Assembly: GCA_029532415.1 (NCBI GenBank) | Contig: JAQOTA010000052.1 | Coordinates: forward strand, 2,232,001 to 2,296,000 | DNA length: 64,000 bases | Source: Marasmius tenuissimus | Lineage: Eukaryota > Basidiomycota > Agaricomycetes > Agaricales > Marasmiaceae | Reading direction: 5' to 3' | Part shown: positions 13,701 through 26,700 of the stretch, one piece after another | How the letters are laid out: each line of letters opens with the position of its first letter | Position numbering within the stretch: the first letter of the stretch is position 1 | Translations under genes and position numbers: made by a program | Notes under the pieces: model-generated | Database searches by the model: none | What the model was told of the DNA's origin: nothing | Seen by the model: only the letters and a program-made list of their open reading frames with translations

Positions 13701-14284
13701 AAGGACATCGAACTTGTGTTCAGCAATTGCCGGCAGTTTAATCCTCCCACGACGTTCCCTTGTCAGTGTGCCGACAATGTCGAAAAGGTGTTCAAGAAGG
13801 AATGGCCAAGGATTGCAGAGCGCAAAATTCCGTATACGGATAAGCGTGCAATCCAGGGGATCATGACCACTCTCGCCAAGGAGCAGATGTAAGTGCCTCA
13901 GCCGCACTATTGAACGAGAGACTAACGGCGGATTGATCATGTAGCTCATTTGTTTTCCGTACTCCTGTGAATCCTGAGGCGCTGGGCATCCCTACCTACT
14001 TCCAGGTCATCCCTCGAAAGAATGCCCGGGACCTTTCAACCATCAGACAGAAATTGGATAGCGATGGTTACGAGACGGTGGAAGCTTTCGAAGCGGACTT
14101 CGACCTCATGATCCAAAACGCGATTACTTTCAATACTCTTGATTCGGAGGTTGGACAAATGGCGGTTGGTTTAGCTGATCGGTTCAGGACTTTGATGTCG
14201 AACTGGAGATCAGGCAATACGAAGAAGAGAAAGGATGGCGACAAGTCTGGTGGCCAGCCTTCGAAGAAGTTGAAATTAGGTTGA
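7767..14284 (+). CDS. TAF2: TFIID subunit TAF2 fused to three bromodomains
   Basis: Eighteen exons join in frame to about 1,835 residues. The first ~900 residues are the M1-aminopeptidase-like TAF2 core (HQKVVLEIDF, GYTEITINPTS, FNRKKMAVEITMRQ, DFMWVSQLQRDRDVVAQLE). The zinc motif HExxH is absent (LSHALACQW in its place), so it is a scaffold and not a peptidase. HEAT-like repeats follow. One uninterrupted exon (11817-12365) carries the end of the TAF2 repeats, a Pro/Lys linker and the start of bromodomain 1 (HARWFLKPVD, then YFDVIKNPMDLSTI). Bromodomains 2 (HPMDFGTMGQKL) and 3 (FRTPVNPEALGIPTY, RDLSTIRQKL) follow a long Ala/Pro linker. Each keeps the acetyl-lysine-binding Asn (TYN, QFN, TFN). 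Exon 1 (7767-7807) uses a weak donor (GTTCTCC) and is the least certain part. The intron 11233-11285 has GC-AG ends. Confidence 0.85.
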
Positions 14285-14748
14285 TTTTTGTAACATAGTT
14301 GTCTTTTCTTGGCGGACAGGTTCTCTATACCTTACGTGTGTTTTAATGATGTTGTCGCTGAGTGTTACTTCACGTCGATGCCAACTTGTAAGCACTCGAG
14401 ATTCACGAGTGTCCACCCGAAATTCTGTATCTTGTCAGCTCATAAAGAGGTACTACGATGAAGACTGTTAGCGGGGCCAGCCAACCGCCACCTTCTCGAG
14501 TGCTCCTCGATGCCTCTTTGGGAATGTTGAGCTGATCTCAGAACCACATACTGGCGGCTCTTCCATGCGCTACCAACACTCAAAATAGGCGGCTGCGAAC
14601 CGAGAACAGACTTGTAGAGCCGCAATTTCTGGACGGCGAAGACATACTAGATAGCCGCAATCACGAAGAGTCGGTTCACGAAGAATCGTATCGAGAGTCA
14701 TGTACGTCGATTTCTTATTTTTCGCTCATATAAGCGAGCCAAGAGGAT
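14285..14748. other. Convergent 3' spacer
   Basis: This holds the 3' UTRs of TAF2 and of DUF6535 copy A, which converge here. A block near 14615-14645 (GCAATTTCTGGACGGCGAAG) is also present downstream of copy C (about 50057-50080) and, more weakly, after copy B, so the 3' flank was duplicated together with the gene. Confidence 0.5.
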
Positions 14749-17700
14749 TTATACTTTCTTATCGGCGTCAGGTCCTCCAAGCCTTGTCGTTTCGCTACTC
14801 CAAACCTCTGCTGTATCTCGATCCGCGAGTGGCTCCGTCGGGGCAACCTCTTTAGTGTGGGTGGCATTCGTGTTGTCAAGCGGTGCTTCGTCGTCACCCG
14901 TAGACTCTAGGGATGGCCCGCCAGTGGTCATTCGACCAGTCGTCTCGTGGCCATCTTCTGTTTCCCTTGCGCCGTCCCCAGGACCACTGGAAGTCTTACT
15001 GCCGGTTCGGGGCTCACTATCCCTTTGCTGCAGCTGGTATGCGGAAGGAGGGGGATCGATACCTTCATGAAAGATGGGCGTGAAAAAATCTGGTGGCAGC
15101 TCCGGACGAGCGTCTCTGACGCACTCGAGAACCTCACTCCACGCTGTTTGACCACGATCTCCAAGCCAATCATAAATTTCCCGCTCCTCCGACAGACGAG
15201 TGTTAATAAAGGCTATAAGCTCTAGCCCTGCTGGAGACCTCAAAAGCGGGGATATGGTTGAGCGGTTAGGAGATTGAGTACCTGATTCCGGGTAGTTGGC
15301 GATATGAATCGTAAGGATTCCAACCAGCTCCATCCGGTACGGCTCCTCTGCACTATCCCAACGGTCCATGTACAACTTGAGGTATCCAAAGTCGACTCCG
15401 GAGTCTGTGGAAGATATACTAGCTAGAGTCCTCCTTAGTATTGGAAGTGAATGGGGGATTGAGCCAGGAATAGGCGGAAAGTTTTCTTCGGGTAATTGGT
15501 GCACGCGTCGCACAATATCCATTGCTTCCACCCAGTACACACTCCCGTCGGCAGACTCCAAAAGCTTTATGTCGCGACCAAGCGCGATATTATGCATCTG
15601 GCTCAGAAACTCGAGGCCTTCTTTGGACTCTACAAAGGGCGAAGTGGTCGTTGCACTCTTTCCATGAAGATTGTAATCTGGGGAAGAAGCGACGATGTAC
15701 TGAGCCAAATCCTGCATCAATGCTCCCCAGCATGCCTCTTCATCATCATGTGAAGCACTCTGGACAATCTCCGTGAAAATGCTCCAAAGACGGGAGCCGA
15801 TGGCTCGAGGACCGTTTGGAGAGTTGTCCGACTTTTTTAATAGGTTGTCAATCCTACTGAAAGGGAGATGTTTCCCAAGTGGTGGATCTGTAACGTGCTC
15901 CGTGTTCTGGGTCAATTCTCCACTATTCATGCATACATGAGTCCAATGGAGGAGCTGTCTGTGCAGCGATGCTCCTTCCGCCCTGGTTAGGAACTTCTCT
16001 TTGGCGTATGTTACATGGCCGTCGATATTCACGAATCTGTGTCTGGATACGCGTTGCAGCGCCGTCCCGATGTCATCAATGGTCCACTGCCTGTCCGGAA
16101 GGTAGAACCATTGATTGAAGACGACCGGCATGACGAGATTTAAAGGCATGCTCTCCAAAATGGTCGGTAGATATGGCATTATTGAGGGGCTGTCGTGGTA
16201 CACGCTTACAAGCCAGCACGCGGTCTCAAGCTCCCTTAGTGGAGGGGAAAACCCCATGTCTGAACGTCGGAGGTTATCAAACAAATCAGGCCATTCATCA
16301 GCATCGCAGATCGTGCTGTGGAAGTGCCTCCTCCACCTCCTGAACCTGTTCTGTGGATCCTTGTCGTCTCTTGAAGGATAAAAGACAAGACAGAGGGAGT
16401 ATAGAGCGCGAACGATACCCGGAACTTGGTGAATTATCCACCTGAAGCTCCTGAAAACGGCCCACGCTTGCGGGGATTTATAAGGACATGTATCTTCTGT
16501 GACGGGTAGCGTCATGATATTGTCGACGACGGGGAGACGGCAATCGACGTTGGGCGCGAGGCGAAAAGTGTTTCTGATGAAATCAACTGTGGGAATGAGG
16601 GTGGTTACGAGGTAGAAGAGACCAGCGAATATAACGACGCCCATCACAGTCGCAAACGGTGCTGGATGTCGGGTGTGCAGGAAATCCAAAAGCCCGGCGA
16701 AGAATAGGAAGAGAGCGAGTTCAAGAAGCATCGGAAGAGAAGTGAAGATAAAATAGATATGCCACTTATGGCCACTCCAACTCCTGAGAAGTGTAGTCGC
16801 CACAGTGTCACTTGGTGAGCGGGTGTGAGTCGGTCGGCGAAACTCTTGTATCCACTGTTTACATAGCAAACCGATCAAAGCGACGACAAGTCCAATGGTA
16901 AGGCTGAGAAACCAGAGGACATTGATCCTGACAGCAGATGGTGACGGTTTGAACGGTGGGAGAGGAGGTGGCACTGTGCGACTATCCATCTGCTGGGAGA
17001 TTTGTCTGAGAAGGGCCACGGTGGTGTTCTCTGGCGCTTCTTCTAGCCATTTGTATGATTCGACGAGGAATGCGGTCACAACCGTCGAGAACAGACCAGC
17101 CTAATAGGAAGGGTTTAGATCTCGTATTGTCAGTAAATCAGGAATCGTACAAAGACCAGGAGGGTGTCGATGTCGTCTTTCCGCCCTCCCATCCAGCCCT
17201 CCTCCAGTAAGCACATCTCTGTTTCAATTGCCTCCCATGATGCTTCCAGAGTAGGTTTCTTGGGAGCCTGAATTATTGATTAGTCTTCAAAAGAAGCTAT
17301 AGGTCGAATACTGACCGGGGTCTCAGTCAGTTCTTCGGATCTAATGATGGTCTCCTCGATCACTGGGATCTTTCTCTGGGCTCCTGCAGCCTGAGGATAC
17401 TCAGTCGACTCCGTTTTCGAACAAAGAGATGGCTTACCAATTTGGGTTCATTTTGCTCCACTGGTTGTTGCCAATCTTTATTGAATGTCGTGTCCTCGAG
17501 CTGGTCGGTTTCCTGTCAGATAAGACTCAGGAAGAGCGTCCGTGGTTCATTCTCATAACCACTCACTGCCCTAGGCGTACCCGGCTCGCCCTCCCCTGAT
17601 TTTCCGGAGATAGTCTTATGTGTAAAAATTGACGAAACAAATACAGACTTTAACGGTGCGCAGGACACGATTCTCAGGACCTTACCATTTCGGTTGCCCG

Positions 17701-17883
17701 GGAGCCAAGGAGATCCGGTGTTGACGCGGACAGAAACTATAAAGAGAGGTAGGGGGCGCAACGTTAGGTGATTGAGTAGATATGGACGCTGAGACTGCTC
17801 ACTGGTACCCTCGGCGATACTGAGTTCCCTGAAGTACGAGTTCTGCTGACAGGGAGCTTGTCATTGAAATTATCTGAAGACAT
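14749..17883 (-). CDS. DUF6535 multi-pass membrane protein, copy A
   Basis: The main exon (14749-17101) encodes the DUF6535 domain: ending helix AGLFSTVVTAFLVESYKWL, then INVLWFLSLTIGLVVALIGL, LPMLLELALFLFFAGLLDFL and a fourth hydrophobic stretch ending in TTLIPTVDF. A ~550-residue soluble region follows. Upstream are several short exons (beginning MSSDNFNDKLPVSR at 17883) that encode a disordered, Ser/Thr/Glu-rich N-terminus, then LEASWEAIETEM and DDIDTLLVF just before the first membrane helix. The C-terminus is a Pro/Glu/Thr-rich linker and a final LGGPDADKKV that is shared by all three copies. DUF6535 has no known function. Copies B and C in this window are close paralogues with the same exon plan. 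Exon boundaries in the 5' part are approximate. Confidence 0.8.
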
Positions 17884-18482
17884 GGCTTGCGAGTTCTCGC
17901 TGAGACGACAAGCAAAAGACAGATTACGAAGTTTGCGACGGAGATGATGGAAGAGATCGGAGAGCCTGGGTCAGAAGAATGATACACAATAAACACCACA
18001 CTTCCTCCCACTTTCCCAGTCCCAGGCTTTCTGCTTGACAGCGTGACCGGTTGCGACTATCACCCCGATTCTCCAATGCTTCAAACATAGGATCAACGGC
18101 GAGTATTGATGAAGTAGAAAAAGTTTGATGCCAGTCGCGCCGAAAGGATTCAAGATCAAAAGGAGAACTTGAAGCGTTGATCACATATACATCAGAAGTT
18201 CCCACGGATTAACTGGCACTCCCACGGCCACCAAACTCTCCCTCGACCATTTTCTCTCAACCACAAAGCTTCTACCTTTCTGCGGGCTCGTAACAAAACC
18301 TCCAAAGACCGGTATCATCAGTCCGAATCCGTTCACATCCCAGGGCTTGGTCCGTGACCGTGATGTGACAGGCCACAGCCTCCGGCGCCTTTTCGCTGAT
18401 ACCCGACCTTAGCGCCCCTTCATGTCTTTGCAACGCAATCAGAATCGTTAGAAAGAGTAGGAGACTCGCACAGAGTACTAAT
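17884..18482. promoter_or_regulatory. Shared upstream region of DUF6535-A and U6 copy 1
   Basis: This 600-bp region lies between two divergently transcribed genes. From about 18193 to the end of U6 it is near-identical to 40770-41186 in inverted orientation. A further block (GCGCCGAAAGGATTCAAGAT at about 18139) recurs upstream of copies B (about 41240) and C (about 54620). No canonical U6 TATA element was obvious about 30 bp before the U6 start. Confidence 0.5.
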
Positions 18483-18590
18483 GTCTCCTTCGGGATGACA
18501 TATTACAAATTGGAACAATACAGAGAAGATTAGCATGGCCCCTGCACAAGGATGACACGCTTTTCCGGAGTGGTAGACCTACGGGTCTCA
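18483..18590 (+). ncRNA. U6: U6 spliceosomal RNA, copy 1
   Basis: The sequence contains the U6 core: ACAGAGAAGATTAGCA (ACAGAGA box plus AGC triad), GGCCCCTGCACAAGGATGAC (internal stem-loop) and a 5' stem-loop GTCTCCTTCGGGATGAC. The 3' part ends in a hairpin AGACC-TACG-GGTCT and then T-rich DNA, as expected for RNA polymerase III termination. U6 pairs with the 5' splice site and U2 and forms the catalytic centre of the spliceosome. Copy 2 at 40785-40892 is identical over the full RNA. The exact 3' end is uncertain by several bases. Confidence 0.9.
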
Positions 18591-18605
18591 ATATTTATTT
18601 TATTG

Positions 18606-20733
18606 CCAGCTCAGCATTGCAAAAGAGTACAAGGGAAGCTTCCTGAATGCTTTTTTGGCGATCGCAGAAGTTATGCAGTATGCTTGATCGGACACGCCAT
18701 GGCGGAATCAAATTACCTCCCGGGCCGGCGCGTGTCCGACTGGCACACCTATTCGCCCTCTGGGTGCACAGCGTAAAACGGCGAGAATTGATTGACGGCG
18801 AATTGTGAGAAAATCCAGATTTTCCTGGAATTTGCTGGGAATTTGCCGACTGTCATTCTTGAAGCTCGCGCATTCTCGTCTCTTTCTCATTTCTGACAAT
18901 TTCTCAGCATGTACCAGAATATACCGAGAATATACAGCACTTATTTTTCGTACACTCGTACTCGCGGACTTAGACTTCTTCAACACTTTGCTTCCTGACT
19001 CCGACCACTCCCGCGCTCGAGATACGTGTCAAATTCTTGCTCTCATTGCGCCTCTATCCTCTCTCTGCGCCTACGGCTGACATCTTCATAGCTTCTACAA
19101 TTTCTCAACGGGTTGACAAAGCCTGAAAAGCCACGAAGTATCAACAAAGCAATGTCAAGAAAGTGCATGGAGCTATCTAAATCAAGCCCACGTATCTCGA
19201 GTGGCAAGAATAGTACGCTGCAGGGACAAGACGAGGTTTGGGAGGCTGTAGATCATGGAGATAATGGAGGAGAAGATGAGTTCAGGATTATTGAGGAGGA
19301 TTGGATAGAAGTATGAGATGATGTGCTTGGAGCCTTGGACTGGGGGGTTTGACAATGAGGATGGATGAACATACCGATAGAAGACATCCGGCAGCCTCTC
19401 GACATGCAGCGTGCCTGTTCCCAGCCAGGTAATGTCTATTCAGTCCCTTCAATCCACTACCTTCAGTGACCTTTGAAGGAGTATCTTCGGCACTGGACAG
19501 AGGGTGCGGTTGGCTTTCCGTGAGTAAGATTCCATCTTTGATATCACGGATCAGTACTGATCGCTTGCCAACCTGTATAGCCCGGCCTTCTACAGCCTTC
19601 TATGGACTTTTCAGACCACCCTTTCGTATGTTTTGTGTTACATCCGTTGCCACAAGTTCCTGAACAATCACTGCCCTCAGTTGAACTTCTGAATAACCTT
19701 CGGTCGCGAATACAAGCTCGAATGTACTGTGAAAGGCAGCGGGTTAATCAACGGCTCGAGGTGAGTTTCCTGCCCAGGTGAATGGCCTAAACAATGCTGA
19801 TCTCTCGAGTGATTGTATAGGGCGCAGGTCCGGAGCTGTGAAGGCGACAAGGTAAGCATAAACTACAGAATTTCAGGCTTAACACTCACTGGATGGGTCT
19901 CCTACAGTAGTGTACACTCTGGCATGAGTCATCGCCCGGATATGTATCCAATCGTCCGGTTGAGGGTCGTAGAGTGGTGCTCTCGAGCTGGGTCGCTGCG
20001 TTGTATGAGGATATTGGGAGGGAGATATCAACTAAAGCTCTATACTTAATATCTCCATCATCAATGTTTTCTTCTATGTGGTAGACCGTAGCGTACTGCA
20101 ATCAATGTCAATTCAATGACCTGGATGCGGGGGAGGAGGGGCAGGGAATAGTGATCCGCAGATTGTTTGTAAATTGTCAGATATTTCTGCATGGCGAATT
20201 CTTGCCTTTTCTCGAGAAATTGCCTTGATAATTCTCGGTGGATTGTTCGTGAATTGCGTGAAATATCCCAGAATTCGCCAATCGTACAATTCTCAGCAGA
20301 TTCTCAGCGGATTGTAAGAAATTCTCATATTCTTCACACAATTTACCAATCGGCGAATTCTGCCATTTCACCCTGTGGTGGCAGGTTCACTATAGAACCC
20401 TTCAGAATGATTGCTTCAGGATACCCGAGGGGCCTCAAAGCTCGCTGATCAGAGTAGGCTACCACCACCTATGCAATTGGAGTAGACTTCTTGGTGGCCG
20501 ACTTGAAATAGTGCGTATAGGTGGCGGAGGGAGGGTATACACCTAGGCTTCAAACCGAATGCTTCAGGTATCCCAACCTAAGGCTTAGCAGCCTCGTAGC
20601 TTTCGCGAGCCCAGCAAATAAGCCTGAATACTATCGTATACATGTAAGTAAGTTGATACAGGGTATGATAATGCTATGAGTAATAAAGAATATGCATCCA
20701 AATATCGTACAGTTAATGAAAGTTGAGTACAAA
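18606..20733. other. 2.1-kb region without a supported gene
   Basis: No convincing gene model was found. Short open stretches on the minus strand around 19250-19430 and 19560-19720 look locally protein-like but their splice phases do not join, so they may be the remains of a gene. Two AT-rich blocks (about 18785-18850 and 20160-20375) are built of recurring GAATTC, AATTCTC and AAATTG words and look like a small repeat. Confidence 0.35.
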
Positions 20734-23700
20734 TCACCAGTCTGGCCACAGCTCAGACAAACTATTAGGGTCCTCTTCCGGAGTATCCTTCTGCTTCATC
20801 CAACGATCCGGTACCTGATGGTAGAAAGTGAACAAAAATAGGCCCAGGCTGCACGAAGGAACCTCACCAATGGGAAATACCGCTCCATTGCACTGATAAA
20901 CCTCTGCCTATATTGCTTAGGACTCACGATCGTAGGCTCCCCTCTTCCCCCACCCATGAAAGCGGATTCTTTGACCCAGCTTTCCAACTTTTTATCCCAA
21001 GTGTAGGTTCGGATATAATCTGGCACCGACGTCAGTTGACCATGACGCAACGTGTGAGGGGATTCACTCACCAACAATGCCGACAACTAGTTCGTTATTC
21101 TGGCTATCCACCTGCAACGGGGTGTCATTGGCTGTTGCTGAATCGCACCACAAATAAAAAACGTACCCCACAAACCAACGAGTAGTCCATCACGTTGATG
21201 TCGGCAAGAAACTTGCTATCGTTGTACAACGCTCCGCGAAGAATTCGTTTAGAATGTTCTCGCAGGTAGAAAGGCACTCGGTGGGCAGCTGGATTTGCGA
21301 GGTTAGCTCAGGAACGATGAACAGCAGCAAAGTATCGTACTCTGCACCAGATTTTCGTCCAGAAGAACCTCGTTCTCTCTTCCAGTCGACTGAACATGAC
21401 GATTGCGGGTGGAACCTTTCAGGTCGTAAATCTATCACAAAAATTAGAGTCGAACGATGTCAAAGCAAGTAAGAAATAGATGCCTTGGAGAATCGTCGAT
21501 CGTAGAAAAGGTTCTCCATGACCAGCAAGTTCATTTGTGTAGACTTCACCTTCGCGTGGCCACGTTCATTCTCCTCAGTCTTTTTGAAAGTCAATTTATA
21601 ACAACCGAAGACTTTGGCGAGTAATGTCGGACGCTGGAGTGACCATAAGTGTCCAGAACGTGAACATAAGGGTATAACATACGTTGGATGAGACGGACGA
21701 TGACATATAATCGAAGTAGGCCGGCGCAAATGTTTCCATGGTCTGGAGCTCGGGCCGTGAAAGTTCCTTGGCAATAAAACGATCATCTGAAGTTGATGAG
21801 ACGGTAGGCAGATGGCGTGTAATCAGAATATACTCACCTCCTGTCTTGAGGAACGCGGAACCTGACTTGCCACCGGTAGCGTTCCACTTGACACACCTTG
21901 AAAGCGACTCAATCATGCTCCGTTCACAGTCATATGTGCGGCGTAGAGCATCGAACTGTTCCGGATACAAAACAGTGCAACTGATGATCAGTCCACCGCT
22001 TTCGAAAGCTGGGATAGTTGTCAGTAACAACGAAGTCGAAGTCGACCGCGACAAAACTCACTGATCGCCCAAGGTAGTTTCGACGAAGGCACCCTCAGAT
22101 CTTCCGTTGGGTCAGCGTTCTCAGAAGTCTCAACATTCACGACCCCCCAAGTGGACGTGGAGTCCGCCACTGATCGGTCATCGGGCATGAACGCTTCACC
22201 CTCTGTCAGTCGTGCCTCTCGATTCGTTCGCTTATCGGCGCGAGATTTGGCGAGCATTTCACGGTATTGGGGTGAGCTTTAATTATACAAAATCAGCATG
22301 AAGGCGCACTATGAAGTCGACAAAACGACAGAGACGTACTTTAGGGCCAATGCTATGATCGAGGTGGGCTCGTCGGTACGAACAACCATAGATGAGTCCC
22401 GGAATATGTGTTCTGGGTCCATCATGAGCTCGTCATTCTCCAGAGAGTTTCTCGAGCTGGGTGGGGGTTGCGTCCAGAGTCCTGACAAGGCTTTTAATAT
22501 CGAGTGACGCTCAGTGCCAGTGGGGATCTCTGCATCTGACTGCTCCGCTTTGGATGGACCTAAGAAGGGCGATGGAGGTAGAGGATTAGGCAACGGTGGT
22601 AGAGGTGAAGTTGGGACGTCGATAGACTCTGAGGGCACAGCCTGCGCCTCGGTCTCTTTGTTAGAGTCGGGTACAGGTGTTGGCGCCTCCACTACAACTT
22701 CAGGGGCTACTGGGGGGGCAGCGGTCGCCTCCTGCGGGGATTCTGTTTCTTTGATCAACTCGGGGACCGTCTTCCTTTCGTCGTCACCACCACCTTCATC
22801 GTCGGCTTCACTAGATGAATCTGAACATTCGCTCTCGTCCTTGATAGCATCATGGACACTGTCAAGAACCTCCACTTTTGCTTTAGCTGATGCTACAGGT
22901 CGAGCACGGCGTCCCCGTATAATGTTGTAACGGCTTTTGGAGCGCTCCGTATCACGTCCAAGGCGTTCAAAGTGCTTGGCAATGTTGGAAACCTTGCCTC
23001 CGGTGGTAGTGGGAGGTCTACGGAAAGCAGATCGAGAGCTCGAAGCAGCGGGTGGACGGGCTGGCGTTTTTTCGGTGGTTCGTGACGGTATCCGAGGCTT
23101 CGGCCCCTTGGCTATGACAGTAGAAGGCTTTCCCCCGGGGTTGGGAGATGAAGGTCGACTGGGCCGTCGCTCTTTCCCCTTACCTCCCGACGATTTCTTC
23201 TCCGGAGAAGGTCGTCGTGAGGATTCGTCGGAGTCCGCAACGACGGTGCGCAGCGAAGGACCCGCCAAACGATTGTTGTTGGTCGCCTGTGCATGTGCGA
23301 GGGATCGCCGCGAGTGAGTCAAGTATCGTGGAGCGACGTTCGCCGCGTAGCCCTGCTCAAAGTCAGATGCGGAACCTTTCCGAACAATTTGACGATGTTT
23401 CATCTTGTGCCGAGGAGCATTACGATGCTGGATAGGAGAAGAATACTCCTGTTCGCTTTCGGATACGATCAAGTGCGGCGGGAACGCTGTTTTTGCGAGC
23501 TCTTGTACACCTTGCGCTGGGAGGAAGTCTTGATACTTCCTCACGAGATCAGCTACACTTGGCTGATTAGCAGTCCTTCGCGGCAATCTGGACATTTTTG
23601 GAAGAAGAGGTCCAGTCTAACCAAAGATCATATCGGTGAATTGCATCTCATGGCCATGAGTGGTGATCTATTTACCTTGTCGTTATTGGACGGCTCTTCT

Positions 23701-26700
23701 TGAGTCCCAGGTTCCCGACCTGCTCCAATCGTTGAGTCTGAGTCGCCGTCCGATTCTGACTTTCCCTCCTTCTCGGGTTTTGCCTCTGCATTATCTTCAC
23801 GTTTGGTTCGTCTAGCATCCCTATACTCCTCCGGGCTATCGGTTGGAGGTTTGTCCGTGATTGGCTCCTCCTCCGGCTTCGGTCGCTTAGGTTCCGTGTC
23901 GGGCTCCGGCTCCGAAGCATCCGACGCTGAAGAGGTGAACGAGTCCCCCGTAACTCTTCGCGACGCGAGTGGCCCTTCTTCAGCCTCAGAGACACTGGTT
24001 GATGGAAGGTGATAATGGTCAAAAGCACCCGACAAGTCGTATCTCCTCGGCCACATCGCACGGACAGATCCAAATGCGGACGCACGCTTGCTGTTTCGAT
24101 CAAGGTTGTTTACTGGCTTGGGTTTCGGGAGTCGGTCAAAGTCCTGTTGCCACGCTACGATCTTGTCCTGGACAGTCGCCCTGACCTGGTTCAAGGCCAG
24201 CGTATCCGTGGGTGCTGAGTCTTTGTAGACCTGGTTGATGAGCTTGTCGACATCCTGTCGTTCCATCTCTGCTCGGGCTATGAGAATGTTGATCGAGGCC
24301 AGTAAGGCAGCATCGTGCTTCTCGTCGCCAATGGCAGCTTCGATGCTGATGAGCTTCAGATCATCGACCAAGCCAGAGTACCACTGTAGATTACGGAGAC
24401 GGAGACGTTGATAGTCATTGTTCTTCATCTCCAGTTGCACCTCGGGGCGTATGCGAATGCGAAACGGAGGATAGATAACTTCGTGCAGGATGATGGGATC
24501 CGTCTGGAAACGTACTGTCATACCCCTCGATGCGAAGTACCTGATATGATGCTGATAGATATTGTGCTGACACCCAGCCCCCTGAACGAGCTTCACGTCG
24601 GCAGGATAGAAATGAAGCTCCAGAAACTTGGCGAACGAGTACCTCTGCATCTCCTCTGACACGGGGATGAAAGGCGTAGCTGACCCGCAGACGCGGCAAG
24701 CGCTCCAAGTAGTGATGAGGTCTGGAGCTGGGAATGGAAGCGTACGCCCAATGAACTGGCCATCCCACCCCTCAACAGCGACAAAGAGTCTCGTCTCGTT
24801 ATGAACAAAGACTCTGCAGTGGCGTGCAAGGGACTGATCACAACCTTTCCCGGTACAGATGGCTTTGGGATCCAGGAAGTTGCTCAGAGTGTCCGCGATA
24901 GTCTTCTCAATGTACTGTCCCAAGGTGCAGTCGTTTTCTCCGTAGAAAGTGATATACGTCAAACGGGGAGGGAAGCAAGCACGATGTTCTCCGAAATCGG
25001 CAATGGGGACGGTATATTCCACCAAGCTGATGCATTGGTATTTCTCCACCACAAAGTCGTCATGGTTCTTCCGAAGATACCACTCCCATATACGTCGAAA
25101 CTCTTCGTGCTTCCATTTCACTAGACTGTAATTGCTCTCCGCGGAGATGTCCTCCACCACTTTGAGAGGTATCTGTTCTATGACCAGACTCCCCATAGCA
25201 GAGACGGGATACATTGGGCCCGGAGTCGTAACCATATTGCCAGAATTTGGATTGGGTTGGAACGAGAAATAACCGCTAGACTCCTCCAGTTTGTAAGGCG
25301 AAGGGGGAAGAGAAGGAGTGTTCGGAAAGTTGACTTGGGGAAGGGCCTCTATCTGTGCTTTGATGTCGCCCTCGTCCACGACAAGATGAGTAGGCGTATT
25401 CAGGGTTTCGGTGCGGTCCGCCGCCGTGGATTCCGTGACCGTCAGCTGAGAAGCTGAGGTGATGGTCTCGTCGCGGGTATGCTTGGAAGACCTTTCCTCC
25501 CGTTGGATTATCTCATCCTCCCAGGCTCGTTTCGCAGCGCTCAGCTCTCCATCCAACTCTTTCATCCGCATAATGGGGTAGGGGGGTGGGAATCGTAGCG
25601 TGGCTGATACGGATAAGAAGGTATGAAGGTACGGTTCCAGCGACTGATCAATGCGTTTGGAAAGCTTCAAGGATTGAACCTCTTCATCAGGTAAATCATC
25701 CTCACCAACATCATCAGTCATCGCCGATGAAGTACGAAGTTCGACCACTGCTGGAGTCGGGACCCTAGCTGCCGAGTACGCGGTCATGAGGGACGGTGTT
25801 GAAAGGCTGGAGGGATAAGTGGGGACACCATTGAGTGCCGTGGTAGCGATGGTAAGGCGGCCAGGAGTTACCGGGACAGCGTCAGCGTTGAAAGAGGGCA
25901 AGGTGATGACGGAATCCTTCCAAAGGTGTGTCTCGAGCTTCAAGTTCCTGACTATGAAGGTCAAGAAACGCGTGACCTTCTTGATCCTCTTCAACGTGTC
26001 AATGTTCTCGCCCCGAAGAATGATGGTACACCCCATATCACGACTACAGCCCTCAAACCTCATGAACGTCTTCCGCCGACCTGGTATGAGCGGATGGTCA
26101 AAGGTCTGTACACGAAATCGTTGACAGTGTCCGAGACGGGGCTCCAAAGCCAATTTGTCCATAGACGAGAACACGTCCGCCTGTGTCATCCTGGCGATGA
26201 GCTGAATGGCCGAAGGCCGCACCGTCCGAGCTACAGCGATGTTGTAGTTTAACAGAGACTCCAGCGCTATCCTCGATACCGACTTCTCCACCAAGATGAC
26301 ATGGGGCCTCAGTGCGGCTATCCGTGCAGACAGGTTTCCTAGGTACTCCTTCTCCTGCCGAACGATTTGCCCGAAATGCATGTACTGCCCTTCAACTCGA
26401 GAGAATTCCAGCGGGAATGTGACGAGCATCACGCGAGGATTCTTCTGAGAGCGGGACATCTGCTTATGAGCAACGTTCTTGGTAATTACGGCGCCATCGA
26501 CATATTCAGAATCTTGAGGTGTGCCCCCGGGGACCTTCTTGATCTTCACGTAACGGCGGACATCCATATCTTCACCTTGGCGATGAGACGCAGTGAATGT
26601 GAGTTCACGTGCGATGCGAAGAGCGAGCTTGAGCAGCGTGTCTTCCCACTCCTTCATATTCGGGATGTTTTCGCTACTCAACATCTGCCGCAGCATGATC

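Noticed and set aside
19250..19870. Possible spliced minus-strand gene
   Set aside because: Segments such as LVFATEGYSEVQLRAVIVQE look protein-like, but the phases at candidate introns do not join and no family was recognised.
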